Assembly: GCA_035353175.1 (NCBI GenBank)
Contig: DAOPZC010000056.1
Location: forward strand, 1 to 32,543
Source: DAOPZC01 sp035353175
Lineage (GTDB): Bacteria > Verrucomicrobiota > Kiritimatiellia > RFP12 > UBA1067
Length of the DNA: 32,543 bases
Direction of reading: 5' to 3'
Part shown: positions 6,652 through 16,074 of the stretch, in pieces
Position numbering within the stretch: position 1 is the first letter of the stretch
Layout of the letters: every line of letters begins with the position of its first letter
Notes under the pieces: generated by a model
Told to the model about the DNA's origin: nothing
What the model saw: the letters and a program-made list of their open reading frames with translations, nothing else
Database searches by the model: none
Program-made: the position numbers and the translations under genes

Positions 6652-8037
6652 ATGAAGCGGATGCTGATGATCGGTGCGGCGTGCCTGTCGGTCGGGCTTG
6701 CCGATGCTCAGGATGCTAAAACGATTCCCGTAAACCAGCGGCCGGCACGCGTGTCGCCGGCGTGGATGACGCAGGGGGTGATGTATCAGGTATGGCTGCG
6801 GGGGTTCACGCCTGAGGGAACGTTGAAAGCGGCGTCGGCGCGGTTGCCGCATGTCGCCGAGCTCGGCGTGACGGTGCTGTATCTCAGCCCGGTCTGTCTG
6901 CAGGACGACGATATGCGTAAGGAACACTGGGCACCCCGCCAGCGTAAGACCGACAATCCGAAAAATCCGTACCGGATCAAGGATTACTTTGAGGTCGACC
7001 CCGAGTACGGCACCAAAGAGGACCTCCGCGCGTTCGTGAAGGAGGCGCACCGTCTCGGCATGCGCGTGTTGATGGACATGGTCTACCTGCATTGCGGGCC
7101 GACGGCGGTGATCATCGGCCAGCATCCGGATTTCATGAAGCGCGACACGGACGGAAAGCTGAAGCTGGCGCAGTGGGGGTTTCCCTCCATCGAATTCGCG
7201 AATCCGGAGCTGCGCGAGTATTTTTGGAAAAACATGGAGTACTGGGTGCGGGATTTCGATGTGGACGGTTTCCGCTGTGACGTCGCGGACGGCATCCCGT
7301 TGGACTTCTGGGAAACGGCGCGCGACCGCCTCGAAAAAATAAGACCGGATGTCGGCATCCTGGCCGAAGGTCTGCGCAAAGAGGACCAGCTCAAGGCGTT
7401 CGACCTCGATTACGGCTGGGGCTTTGACGGCAAATGGGCGAACGCTGAGAAAGTGCGGGGCCAGTGGGAAAAGATGGCGGCGGAACGTCCGCGAGGCGGC
7501 GCCAAATTCATCCGGTTCATTGAGAACCACGACATCGTGCAGGACGCCGGCACGAACCGGTTCGACAAGGCGTGGGGGACTGCGCACGTCGACGCGGTGC
7601 TGGTGGCGCTCTTCACGTTCGACGGCGTGCCGCTCCTCTATAACGGGCAGGAGATCGCCGACACGTCGCGGCAGAGCCTGTATGCGAAGTGGCCGGTGGA
7701 TTGGTCGTGCGGCGACACGCCGACGGGCCGGGCGCGCTTCGCGCTCTGCCGCAAGCTGTGCGAACTGCGCAAGAGCGAGCCGGCGCTGAAACAGGGCGCG
7801 CTGCAATGGCTGGACAACAATCAGCCCGATGCGGTGCTTTCCTATGTGCGGATTGCGGGAGGCGAATCGGTCTTGGTGGCGGTGAACCTTAGCGCTCAGC
7901 CCGTGACGGTCCGGATCAGGCCGCCTGCAACGGCAGGAAAGAGGCTGCTGGAATCCGGCGTGGTGGCGGCGGATTTCACGCGTGATGGCCTGTTGGTGTC
8001 GCTGCGGGGACAGGGCTATTTGATCATGGGGCGTTAG
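6652..8037 (+). CDS. Secreted GH13-family alpha-amylase-like enzyme
   Basis: 461 residues with a signal peptide (MKRMLMIGAACLSVGLADA, cleavage near residue 20) and a GH13 (beta/alpha)8 barrel starting at GVMYQVWLRGF. Conserved regions: region I DMVYLHCG (D142-H147); region II GFRCDVAD with nucleophile D210; region III ILAEGLRKED with acid/base E239; region IV FIENHDIV with D294. A small beta-sandwich C-terminal domain follows (SYVRIAGGESVLVAVNLS). It should retain glucan or oligosaccharide hydrolase (or transglycosylase) activity outside the cytoplasm. In region I the usual asparagine before the histidine is leucine. The start at 6652 is fixed by GAGGAAAAGG just upstream and by the signal peptide; the frame is open further upstream without a site. 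The GH38-like gene follows after 35 bases, so the two are probably co-transcribed. Confidence 0.9.
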   Translation: MKRMLMIGAACLSVGLADAQDAKTIPVNQRPARVSPAWMTQGVMYQVWLRGFTPEGTLKAASARLPHVAELGVTVLYLSPVCLQDDDMRKEHWAPRQRKTDNPKNPYRIKDYFEVDPEYGTKEDLRAFVKEAHRLGMRVLMDMVYLHCGPTAVIIGQHPDFMKRDTDGKLKLAQWGFPSIEFANPELREYFWKNMEYWVRDFDVDGFRCDVADGIPLDFWETARDRLEKIRPDVGILAEGLRKEDQLKAFDLDYGWGFDGKWANAEKVRGQWEKMAAERPRGGAKFIRFIENHDIVQDAGTNRFDKAWGTAHVDAVLVALFTFDGVPLLYNGQEIADTSRQSLYAKWPVDWSCGDTPTGRARFALCRKLCELRKSEPALKQGALQWLDNNQPDAVLSYVRIAGGESVLVAVNLSAQPVTVRIRPPATAGKRLLESGVVAADFTRDGLLVSLRGQGYLIMGR

Positions 8038-8072
8038 GTGCGTCGCGACGCGTGCCCAATAAAGGGGGGACG

Positions 8073-11000
8073 ATGCGGAAATCACTTGTATGTGCCGCGT
8101 GGGTCGCATTGGCTGGAAGCGGGTATGCGGCGGATGGGATGGTGCCGATGCCCGTGAAGCAGTGGCGCGTCACGCCGACCTCGCTGGTTTCGCGGGATAC
8201 GCCGCCGCGACAGAACATCGCGCTGGACATCGAAAGCGGTGCGGTGGTCGAAACGTGCGTTCTGAAGGTTTGGGCGGACGGAAAACTTCTGGCTGAAGAA
8301 GCGCTGGGAGCGTTGCGCGCCGGGACGAACTCGGTCTCGGTGCTGCTCGACGAGCCGGAAAAGCCGGCCGCGTCAAGGTGGGCGCTGTTCAACGGGAATG
8401 TGCAGATGGCGGAATTGGCGTTCACGTGGAATCCGCCGCGCCACTGGACGATCTATGAAGTCTTCTCCTCGCACGTGGATATCGGTTTACATGATCCGCA
8501 ATACAAGCAGCGGCTGATGGGAACCAGATATCTGGACCGCGCGCAAGAACTGCTCGATCAGTCCGCGGGCGAGCCGGACGCTTCGCGCTTCCGTTACGTG
8601 GTCGAGGGCCTGTGGTGGTGGAACAATTACGCGCTCGACCGCTCGGAGCACGCGGCGCGGCGGTTCGTCGAAAAGTACGCCAAGCCGGGGCTGGTCGGCA
8701 TCGGTGCCTCGCACTCCGGCAACCGGACGGAGACGTATGGAGCCGAGGAACTCTGCCGCAGCGCCTATTATGCGCGCGAACTGCGTTACCGGTGGGGATT
8801 TGCCGCAGACGCCATGTTGATGGTGGACAACAACGGCATCACCTGGCCGCTGGTGCAGGCGTATGCCGATGCGGGAATCAAATACCTCGGCTTCTATCCG
8901 AATCCGTGGAACCCGGACGCGGTGAATTGTTGGAGCCCGGGCGGCACGCCGGGAAGCCGCATCGACGTGGGCTGGGATTCTTCGCTGCCGCATCTTTTCT
9001 ATTGGCGGGGTGCGGACAGCAAGAGCCGCATTCTGGTCTGGTCGAATCTGAGTTACGGCAACCTTTCGAGCTTCAGCTTCGGCCACAACAAGTCGGATCC
9101 GAAGGCGATCGCGCCGATCATGGCCCGACAGCTTGCGCGCGTGGAGGAGCGCTATCCGTACGACGTTTGGATGCTTCCCAACTATAACGACAACCAGATG
9201 CCGGGCTTGGACGCGGCCAACCGCGCCAAGGCGTGGAACGCGGTTTGGAGGTGGCCTGAGCTGAGAACGGTGGGCGATCTGTCGGTGCCGTTTAGAGAGG
9301 TCGAGGATCGTTTCGGCAAGCAGATCCCGACGCTGAGCGGCCTGATGACTTCCGGGTGGGCGCAGCACCCTGTCTGCACGCCGGGGCTGCTGGCGGAGAA
9401 GTTCGAGGCGGACCGGCTTCTGCCGACCGCCGAGAAACTGGCGACGCTCGCGCGGCTGGCCGACCCGGACTATCTCTATCCGGTTCTGGGTTTCCGCCGC
9501 GCTTGGGACGCGCTGATCTGCAACGACGAACACGGTTACGGCACGAGTTATTATAAGGGCCGGCCGGTCTATGACACGTGGATGCAGAAGCGGGAATGGA
9601 TTGCGCAGGCCGCCAAGACCGCCGCCGAAGAGAGCGGGCGCGCCCTGCGGGCGATCGCCGCGAAAGTGGGGTCGGACGGCCCCGCCGTGCTGGTGTTCAA
9701 CCCGACGCTGCAGGCGCGTTGCGAAACCGTCGAAGCGCAGTTGCCCGACGCGTGTATTGGGCTGTGCAAGATACGCTGTCCGGACGGGACGGTCGCTCCC
9801 GCGTTGTCTGCCGGACGGACCCTCCGCTTCCGCACGACCGAGATCCCGTCGCTTGGCTATGCGGTGTTCGGGCTGGAGCGCGGCGCGGCTGAACCGGTCG
9901 TCGCGGAAACGCTTGCCGAGCCGCCTGTTTTGGAAAATGACTTTTACCGTCTGACCTTTGACGGCGATGGCGGCATCACGGGAATCTACGATAAAGAGCT
10001 CAAGCGAGAGTTGGTTGACATCCGTGCGCCTTATCGCTGCAACCAGCTGGTGTATTCCAAGGACAGGAACACGTCTTTCGTTTCACCCGTGCGGGCGCGT
10101 TTCGAGGTCGAGTCGTCCGTTCTGGGCCGGACGGTGACCGCGCGTTTTGACGACACGAACACCTTGGCGGAGATCGTGCAGCGCGTCAGCCTGCCGTCGC
10201 ACGAGAAGCGCATCGACATCGACAACCGGCTCAGCCATGTGCGGGACTTGGGGAACGTCAAACGCTGGGACCGCTTCGGATATTATGCTTTCCCGTTCGA
10301 TGTGCCCAACGGCGAGTTCCATGTCGGTTTGAACGGATGCCACGCGAACGCCTACAAAGATCAGACCGGCCTCACCACGGACGCTTACCACGCGGCCCGC
10401 GATTGGTCTTATGTCGGCAACGGGGCGTTCGGCGTGACGCTGGTCCAGCGGGACAGCCAGCTGATCGAATGCGGCAAAATCCATGCGCCCAAACGGACCT
10501 TCGGCGAGAAGCCCGAGACGTCACATCTCTACTCCTACATTTTCAACGACTGGCTGTATGGGCACGCCTATGTGACGGGACCGTCCCATATCAACCTGAG
10601 GTTCCGCTACTCGATCCGCAGCCAGGCGGGGACCTTTGAAGAAGCGCGCGCCCCGCAGTTTTCCGAGCGCACGGTGTGTCCCTTGCTCACGCGGGTCATT
10701 CCTCAGGCACAACAAGGTTGTCTGGCGCAAGCGAAGTACAGTTTTCTGCGCGTCGGCGCAGACAACGTTGAACTGCTGACACTGAAGCTGAGCGAGACGC
10801 CGGGACGCGGCGCGGTCGCCCGGTTCCATGAGACCGCCGGGAAGAAAACGGATGCGGCGACTCTCCGGATCGGGTTCGGCGGCGATTCGCACCGCCTGAC
10901 GGGCTGTACGCTCTTGGAGCGCGACGGGGACGTTTTGGGAAAGCCTTGTTTGTCGTTTGAGCCGTTCGGTTATTTCACCTTGCGTATCGAGGAGCCCGGT

Positions 11001-11645
11001 TCTCAGCCGGCCAGCCCGGCGGTGTCGGTCGCGCAGGCGACCGACAAGTCCGTCGCGCTGAAATGGGGCCCTGTGCCCGGTGCGCGGCAGTATCACGTGT
11101 ATCGCGGCGAGTCAGCAGACTTCGCGGCGGACGAGTATCATTGGGTCGCCGCCACCTGCGGCACGGCTTTCTGCGACGACTGGCTCGCCGCGGGATCGAC
11201 CAACCATTATCGCGTGGCGGCGGAGGACGCCAGCGCGCGGCAAGGTGCGGCATCCGCCAGCGTGCGCGCAGAGACGGTGCCGAAAGGCGACGCGCCGCCC
11301 GCGAAGGTCGGCACGTTCCATTCGGGGCTGATCGCGAGTCCCTGCGCGTGGCGCGGGGACTCGCCGGATATGCTCTATCTGCAGTGGGGACAGAACATGG
11401 AAAGCGACCTGTCGCATTATGAGTTGTACCGGGGGGCGGCTCCCGGTTTCGTCCCCGACGGGGCGAGTTTCCTCGCCAAGGTCGAGCCCGGTCCGTACGC
11501 CACCGTGCAGTATGAGGACAAGGGACTTAAGACGCATGCGGCCTATTTTTACCGCGTGTTGGCGGTTGACAGGGACGGGCATAAAAGCGAGCCAAGCGAG
11601 GCGTGCGAGGGTATCACACGCGAGCCGCCGGAGAAGACGAACTAG
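8073..11645 (+). CDS. Secreted GH38-like alpha-mannosidase with C-terminal fibronectin III domains
   Basis: 1190 residues. The signal peptide MRKSLVCAAWVALAGSGYA is followed by a short beta domain, then a GH38-type catalytic domain. SSHVDIGLHD has the zinc ligands H134 and D136. ADAMLMVDNNGITWPLVQAYADAGIKYLGF corresponds to the segment carrying the catalytic aspartate (D252 is the best candidate). A helical middle region (GTSYYKGRPVYDTWMQKREW) and a long beta-sandwich region (about 620-970) fit the mannosidase C-terminal domains. Two fibronectin III-like modules end the protein (about 985-1085 and 1095-1190; each has a YHVYRG or YELYRG motif). Likely removes alpha-mannosyl or a related residue from glycans outside the cell. 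Substrate is not predictable. GGGGGGA precedes the ATG at 8073, which is preferred over an upstream ATG at 8052. A terminator follows at 11702. Confidence 0.85.
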   Translation: MRKSLVCAAWVALAGSGYAADGMVPMPVKQWRVTPTSLVSRDTPPRQNIALDIESGAVVETCVLKVWADGKLLAEEALGALRAGTNSVSVLLDEPEKPAASRWALFNGNVQMAELAFTWNPPRHWTIYEVFSSHVDIGLHDPQYKQRLMGTRYLDRAQELLDQSAGEPDASRFRYVVEGLWWWNNYALDRSEHAARRFVEKYAKPGLVGIGASHSGNRTETYGAEELCRSAYYARELRYRWGFAADAMLMVDNNGITWPLVQAYADAGIKYLGFYPNPWNPDAVNCWSPGGTPGSRIDVGWDSSLPHLFYWRGADSKSRILVWSNLSYGNLSSFSFGHNKSDPKAIAPIMARQLARVEERYPYDVWMLPNYNDNQMPGLDAANRAKAWNAVWRWPELRTVGDLSVPFREVEDRFGKQIPTLSGLMTSGWAQHPVCTPGLLAEKFEADRLLPTAEKLATLARLADPDYLYPVLGFRRAWDALICNDEHGYGTSYYKGRPVYDTWMQKREWIAQAAKTAAEESGRALRAIAAKVGSDGPAVLVFNPTLQARCETVEAQLPDACIGLCKIRCPDGTVAPALSAGRTLRFRTTEIPSLGYAVFGLERGAAEPVVAETLAEPPVLENDFYRLTFDGDGGITGIYDKELKRELVDIRAPYRCNQLVYSKDRNTSFVSPVRARFEVESSVLGRTVTARFDDTNTLAEIVQRVSLPSHEKRIDIDNRLSHVRDLGNVKRWDRFGYYAFPFDVPNGEFHVGLNGCHANAYKDQTGLTTDAYHAARDWSYVGNGAFGVTLVQRDSQLIECGKIHAPKRTFGEKPETSHLYSYIFNDWLYGHAYVTGPSHINLRFRYSIRSQAGTFEEARAPQFSERTVCPLLTRVIPQAQQGCLAQAKYSFLRVGADNVELLTLKLSETPGRGAVARFHETAGKKTDAATLRIGFGGDSHRLTGCTLLERDGDVLGKPCLSFEPFGYFTLRIEEPGSQPASPAVSVAQATDKSVALKWGPVPGARQYHVYRGESADFAADEYHWVAATCGTAFCDDWLAAGSTNHYRVAAEDASARQGAASASVRAETVPKGDAPPAKVGTFHSGLIASPCAWRGDSPDMLYLQWGQNMESDLSHYELYRGAAPGFVPDGASFLAKVEPGPYATVQYEDKGLKTHAAYFYRVLAVDRDGHKSEPSEACEGITREPPEKTN

Positions 11646-11701
11646 GTGGAGTCTTCAAGCGGAGACACGGGAGCACAGAGCGCCGATTGTGACAGGATTG
11701 T

Positions 11702-11735
11702 CATGCGGAGGGGCGCAGTTCCGTCATGTTTTTTT
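11702..11735 (+). terminator. Intrinsic terminator after the GH13-GH38 pair
   Basis: CATGCGGA (11702-11709) pairs with TCCGTCATG (11720-11728), eight pairs with one bulged T and a ten-base loop, followed by seven T residues (11729-11735). It lies 57 bases after the GH38 stop codon and 33 bases before the next gene, so the next operon probably starts here or depends on read-through. Confidence 0.65.
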
Positions 11736-11755
11736 GCAAACATCACCACACTGCT

Positions 11756-11763
11756 GGAAGGAG
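11756..11763 (+). promoter_or_regulatory. Ribosome-binding site that decides the start of the beta-helix gene
   Basis: GGAAGGAG lies four bases before the ATG at 11768. The upstream in-frame ATG at 11726 sits inside the terminator stem and has no site. A different-frame ATG at 11781 is too far away for this site. Confidence 0.55.
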
Positions 11764-11767
11764 TGGG

Positions 11768-14392
11768 ATGGTGTTGGGCAATGAAACATGTGCGGTCGCA
11801 TTTTGCCTTCTTTTTTTCGCCGGTCTGCTTGCGCGCGACGAAGACTATGTCGAGACGTCCGCGTTTTCGAAACACGTGCGCATCTCTTTCAACGGGGCGT
11901 CGGCGGCGGTGGACAATCAGGCCGGAACCGGCGTGACCTATTCGCAAGCCGGAGCCACGCTGGTGTTCTCGAACACGGTCAAGCAGGTCGCGTTCACGCT
12001 TGAGGGCTCGTCGTCTTCCGGTTCCGTCAAAATCTACAGCGACCATGCGTTCAAATTGACGCTGAACGGCGTTGCCCTCGCAAGTCCCGATGGCCCCGCC
12101 CTCAACATCCAGGCGAGAAAGAGGTGTTTCGTCGTGTTGCCGCCGGGCACCGCAAACGTTCTGAAGGACGGCTCGGCCTACACGCCCCAGTACGGAGCCA
12201 CAAACGGCGTCGAGGACGCCAAGGGGGTGCTGTTCAGTGAGGGACAACTAATCTTCAGCGGCACCGGCGCCCTTACGGTCAACGGGGGTTGTGCGGATAA
12301 ACACGGCATTTGCAGCGACGACAGCGTCCGCATTCTCGGAGGGGACATCCGCGTCGCGATGACACAGAAGAAGGGTGACGGCGTTCATGTCAACGACCGG
12401 TTTCGGATAGACGGCGGCAAGCTCTCCATCGCGCTGGAACTCAAAGGAGACGGCATTGACGCGGACGAGAGCGGCTCTGTCGCCATCAACGGCGGCGAGA
12501 TCTCCATTGCGCTCGCTTCGGCCGAATCCAAGGGCATCAAATGCGGCACCAACACCTTCTCCGTGGCTGGTGGAGCCGTCAGCGTCACATCCTCCGCCAG
12601 CGGCTGCAACGCCCTTTCCGGGGGCGGCGCTTTGACGATCGGGGGCGGCGCGGTCAGGGTGACACTGGGAGGCTCCGACTGCAACGCCATCAAGGGCGAC
12701 CTCTCCGTCACCGTCAACGGAGGTGCCCTTTCGATCATCGCCAGCGGTGCGCAGTCCAAAGGCATCAAGACGGACGGCGATGCCGTTTTCAACGGCGGTT
12801 CTCTTTATTTTGATCTCTCGGGGAACGCGGTTTTGGAAGCCGCGACGAACGAAGCCGCTTTCGTCTACACAGATGTCTCATATTGCAGCGGCATCAAGGC
12901 CAGCAATGTGGTGTTTCATGCCGGAAACTTTTCCGCGCTGGTCCGAGGGGTTGCAGGGCGGGGGATATCGGCCGACAACGCGATCACCGTTAACGGCGGG
13001 ACCTTCGTAATCGACGCGAGCGGCGGCACCACTGCCGCGTTCACCAACGAAGCGAACGAGGTGGATGCCGCCGCGACCGCCTGCATGAAGGCCGGCGGAT
13101 CGATCACCGTCAACGGCGGCGTGTTCACGTTCTCCGTTTCGGGGCTGGCGGGCAAAGGCTTCTCCTCGGACGCGGCGATTCTGTTTCGCGGTGGAAACAT
13201 CGACCTCGACTTGTCCGGAGCGATCGCCTTCGTGAATTGCGGGCGGTGCCAACGGCCGCTCTATTGCTCAGGCGTCAAGTCGGACGGCAGCGTCGCGATC
13301 AGCAACGGCACGTTTGCGATCCGGCACACGGGCATGGCGGGCAGGGGGATCTCTTCCGACGGAAACATGACGCTCGCCGGCGGGATTGTCGGCATCACGG
13401 TCACTGGAACGAACTCTCCCATCTATACGAGCGGCGTTTATACAGTCAACGGGGCGGTCAGCAACTATGTCGATGTCGGATCGGCCTCGGCGGTCAAGGC
13501 CGACGGAAACCTCGCGATCATCGGCGGCATTTTGAATCTCCTGGCCACAGGCGCCTGCGGCAAGGGACTCAATGTGGATGGCGCGCTCACGGTCGGCACG
13601 AACGCGCTCGGCGCCGGACCGGTGATCGCCGCGAGAACGACCGGCAAGCAGGTTAAACTCTCGGGCGGCACATCGACCGGCGGTGGCCCGCAAGACGAAA
13701 ACGCAGAATATTCTAACCCCAAGGCCATCAAGGTCGCGGGCAAGATCGTCATCAACGGCGGCTCCATCACGGTGGCGACAGCGAACAGCGGCGGCGAGGG
13801 AATCGAAAGTAAGGATACGATCACGGTCAACGGCGGCAGCATCGAGGGCTATTGCTACGACGACTGCATGAACGCTTCCACGAACATCACGATCAACGGC
13901 GGGACCATCTATTGCACCGCATCGAACAACGACGCCATCGATTCCAACGGCACAATCAACATGAACGGGGGCGTTGTCGCCGCTTTCGGTGCGACAGCCC
14001 CTGAGGAAGGATTGGATTGCGATTCGAACACGTTCACGGTCAACGGCGGCACATTTGTGGGCTGCGGCGGTGCAACCAGTTATCCGAACGCGGGCACCCA
14101 ATATTCCCTTGTCTACACGGGAACGCTGGTCTCTAATGCGGTTCTCAGGATCACGAAAAGCACGACGCCGATCTTTGCCTTCAAGATGCCGCGGACCTAT
14201 TCAAGTCAGGTCAAGCTTTTATGCGGGGGTCCGGACTTCGCGGCGTCCGGCACCTATACCGTTTATACCGGAGCGACAATGACGGGATCGCCTTTCCACG
14301 GGCTTTATACCAACAACGTCTCAAGCGCGAGCGGCGGCACGTCAAAAGGGTCGGACTCGACACCGGCCAGCCGCTACTATGCCGTGCCATGA
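11768..14392 (+). CDS. Secreted carbohydrate-binding beta-helix protein, Cthe_2159/DUF4353-like
   Basis: 874 residues. A hydrophobic N-terminal segment (AVAFCLLFFAGLLA) acts as a presumed signal peptide, but it lacks the usual basic residues in front. A short beta domain follows with SDHAFKLTLNGVAL and PGTANVLKDGSAY, typical of the Cthe_2159 family. The remainder is a long array of about 20-35-residue repeats containing at least eleven NGG turns (VNGGTF, INGGSIT and similar) interleaved with KGI, DGI and GKG motifs. This fits a right-handed parallel beta-helix. Cthe_2159 binds acidic polysaccharides such as polygalacturonate and cellulose, so glycan binding at the cell surface is inferred. 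No catalytic residues are recognised. The BspA-like gene starts 31 bases downstream. An alternative signal peptide in another frame is described under findings. Confidence 0.8.
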   Translation: MVLGNETCAVAFCLLFFAGLLARDEDYVETSAFSKHVRISFNGASAAVDNQAGTGVTYSQAGATLVFSNTVKQVAFTLEGSSSSGSVKIYSDHAFKLTLNGVALASPDGPALNIQARKRCFVVLPPGTANVLKDGSAYTPQYGATNGVEDAKGVLFSEGQLIFSGTGALTVNGGCADKHGICSDDSVRILGGDIRVAMTQKKGDGVHVNDRFRIDGGKLSIALELKGDGIDADESGSVAINGGEISIALASAESKGIKCGTNTFSVAGGAVSVTSSASGCNALSGGGALTIGGGAVRVTLGGSDCNAIKGDLSVTVNGGALSIIASGAQSKGIKTDGDAVFNGGSLYFDLSGNAVLEAATNEAAFVYTDVSYCSGIKASNVVFHAGNFSALVRGVAGRGISADNAITVNGGTFVIDASGGTTAAFTNEANEVDAAATACMKAGGSITVNGGVFTFSVSGLAGKGFSSDAAILFRGGNIDLDLSGAIAFVNCGRCQRPLYCSGVKSDGSVAISNGTFAIRHTGMAGRGISSDGNMTLAGGIVGITVTGTNSPIYTSGVYTVNGAVSNYVDVGSASAVKADGNLAIIGGILNLLATGACGKGLNVDGALTVGTNALGAGPVIAARTTGKQVKLSGGTSTGGGPQDENAEYSNPKAIKVAGKIVINGGSITVATANSGGEGIESKDTITVNGGSIEGYCYDDCMNASTNITINGGTIYCTASNNDAIDSNGTINMNGGVVAAFGATAPEEGLDCDSNTFTVNGGTFVGCGGATSYPNAGTQYSLVYTGTLVSNAVLRITKSTTPIFAFKMPRTYSSQVKLLCGGPDFAASGTYTVYTGATMTGSPFHGLYTNNVSSASGGTSKGSDSTPASRYYAVP

Positions 14393-14423
14393 ACATCGCG
14401 ATGATTCCGGGAGGAGCGTTTAC

Positions 14424-16019
14424 ATGCGAATGCGATTGCTCACGCGTGCGCCGGTTGTGCTGGGGCTAGCCCTCTTGGCTCATCCCGGCCTATCCTCAAC
14501 CATGCTCTATACCAACGGTCCTTGTATTTACTTGCTTGTTTCCAACAATGTGTCGCAGACGGCAACGCTGTTGGGCACGACGGGGTCCGTCAGCGGAAGC
14601 ATGACCGTTCCAGTCTATGTCAAAAGCGCGCTCTTCAACGTCACGGCGATCGCTCCCGGAGCCTTCAGGGGATGTGGGGGCCTGACGTCTTTTGTGCTGG
14701 CTGGCTCGTCGAAAGTCGCGACCATCGGCGCCGGCGCATTCTGGGGATGTACGAATCTCTCGTCGGTGATCCTGCAGGACTCGGTGAACGAAATCGGTTC
14801 CTCCGCCTTCCTCGGGTGTTCGGCCCTCACGGATGTGGATCTTTCAGTGGCGACCGGCCTGATCGCCATCGCGGATCAGACCTTTTGCGGCTGTTCGGGG
14901 CTCGCCTCGGCGATGATTCCGTCTTCCGTCGCCAACTTGGGGCGTTCCGCTTTCCGGGATTGTGCGGCGCTGGCCAATATCTCCGTTCCGTCAGGCGTCG
15001 TCGCCATTCCCGACGCCGCTTTCCAAGGGTGCGGGAACCTTGTCTCCGCGACGTTCTCCGGAGCCACGCAACTCGGAGTGAACGCCTTCGCCGGAAGCGG
15101 CTTGACCTCGGTCAATCTTCCCGCAGGGTTGACGAATGTCGCACAGGGCGCATTCGCCGGCTGCGGAAATCTCGCTCAGGTCACGTATGAGGGCGCGCCC
15201 ACGGCGATCGGTTCCGCGGCCTTCAAGAACTGTACCGCGTTGACCGGCCTGCCTGTTCCGTCCTCGGTGACCCGCGTCGCGTCGACCGCCTTTGACGGGT
15301 GTACCGCTCTGACGGAGGTGACGTTGCCCACCGGGGTGGTCGACATCCCCGACAACCTTTTTGAGAACTGCACCGCGCTCGTTTCGGTTGCCGGTGCCGT
15401 CACGAATGTCGGGGAATATGCGTTTGCCTTCTGCGGCAGCCTCACGAACGTGACGTTGCGAAAAAATGCTCCGAACGCTGACGGCGACGCGTTCGACGGA
15501 TCGGAAGGGGTCATCGTTTACTACTACGCGGGGACGTCGGGGTGGAAGAACCTTTTGGCCCACAGACCCACCGTGATGCTCGGCGCGGACGGTGCCGTCG
15601 AGGCCATCTCCTTCGCCGTCTGGGCTGTGAGACAAGGGCTGGTGACTCCCGGCGGATTGAGCGACGCGACGCTGGCCGCCGTGTTTGACGCCGAGTCGGC
15701 TTCCTTGCCGGGCGTTGTCAACGGAGCGGTCTACGCGTTCGGCAACAATCTGACGGCGGACGACCAGACGGCGTTGCTCCGGATTTACTTCGACGGCGAT
15801 ACGCCGATTGTGGAGACGCCGGCGCTGGCTCCAGGATCCGGCGATTTCGTCGCGATGACGGTTGAGGGGACGGACGACTTGACGAGCGACGGGTGGGATT
15901 TGGCGGTCAACCGCGTGGTGCTGGCCGACGTGACGCGCGCGGGCTTCACGCCAGCGGAAGTGGACGGTGCCCTTCCCCCGGCCGCGTTTTTCCGGCTCAG
16001 GATCACGCTGGGCGAATAA
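14424..16019 (+). CDS. Secreted BspA-type leucine-rich repeat protein
   Basis: 531 residues. The signal peptide MRMRLLTRAPVVLGLALLAHPGLSS is followed by a beta region and about twelve BspA/LRR_5 repeats of 22-24 residues (for example IGAGAFWGCTNLSSVILQDSV and IPDAAFQGCGNLVSATFSG), with the typical cysteine in AFxGCxxL. Such repeats are used for adhesion to proteins, mucins or other cells. The last 140 residues (from AISFAVWAVRQGLV) contain VVNGAVYAFGNN and MTVEGTDDLTSDGW. These resemble a worn copy of the C-terminal EYAFG-type module often found on secreted Verrucomicrobia proteins. The start is placed at 14424 because GGGAGGAG lies seven bases upstream. It probably shares an operon with the preceding beta-helix gene. 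It converges on the minus-strand gene ending at 16075; no clear terminator is seen in the 55-base gap. Confidence 0.85.
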   Translation: MRMRLLTRAPVVLGLALLAHPGLSSTMLYTNGPCIYLLVSNNVSQTATLLGTTGSVSGSMTVPVYVKSALFNVTAIAPGAFRGCGGLTSFVLAGSSKVATIGAGAFWGCTNLSSVILQDSVNEIGSSAFLGCSALTDVDLSVATGLIAIADQTFCGCSGLASAMIPSSVANLGRSAFRDCAALANISVPSGVVAIPDAAFQGCGNLVSATFSGATQLGVNAFAGSGLTSVNLPAGLTNVAQGAFAGCGNLAQVTYEGAPTAIGSAAFKNCTALTGLPVPSSVTRVASTAFDGCTALTEVTLPTGVVDIPDNLFENCTALVSVAGAVTNVGEYAFAFCGSLTNVTLRKNAPNADGDAFDGSEGVIVYYYAGTSGWKNLLAHRPTVMLGADGAVEAISFAVWAVRQGLVTPGGLSDATLAAVFDAESASLPGVVNGAVYAFGNNLTADDQTALLRIYFDGDTPIVETPALAPGSGDFVAMTVEGTDDLTSDGWDLAVNRVVLADVTRAGFTPAEVDGALPPAAFFRLRITLGE

Positions 16020-16074
16020 TGCCTGCGATGAAAAAAGGTGTTATGGAAAGCGGCTTTTGCGAGCTGTAAATGCG

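Noticed and set aside
6634..8109. Minus-strand open frame (491 codons) opposite the GH13 gene
   Set aside because: Antisense to a gene with all catalytic motifs; low-complexity basic composition.
11646..11936. Possible separate small gene in the frame containing ATG 11781
   Set aside because: Only its first dozen residues look meaningful, and these fit a frame shift into the beta-helix gene better than a separate gene. Recorded as a finding instead.
14393..14423. Possible terminator between the beta-helix and BspA-type genes
   Set aside because: The 31-base gap has no stem followed by T residues, so co-transcription is more likely.
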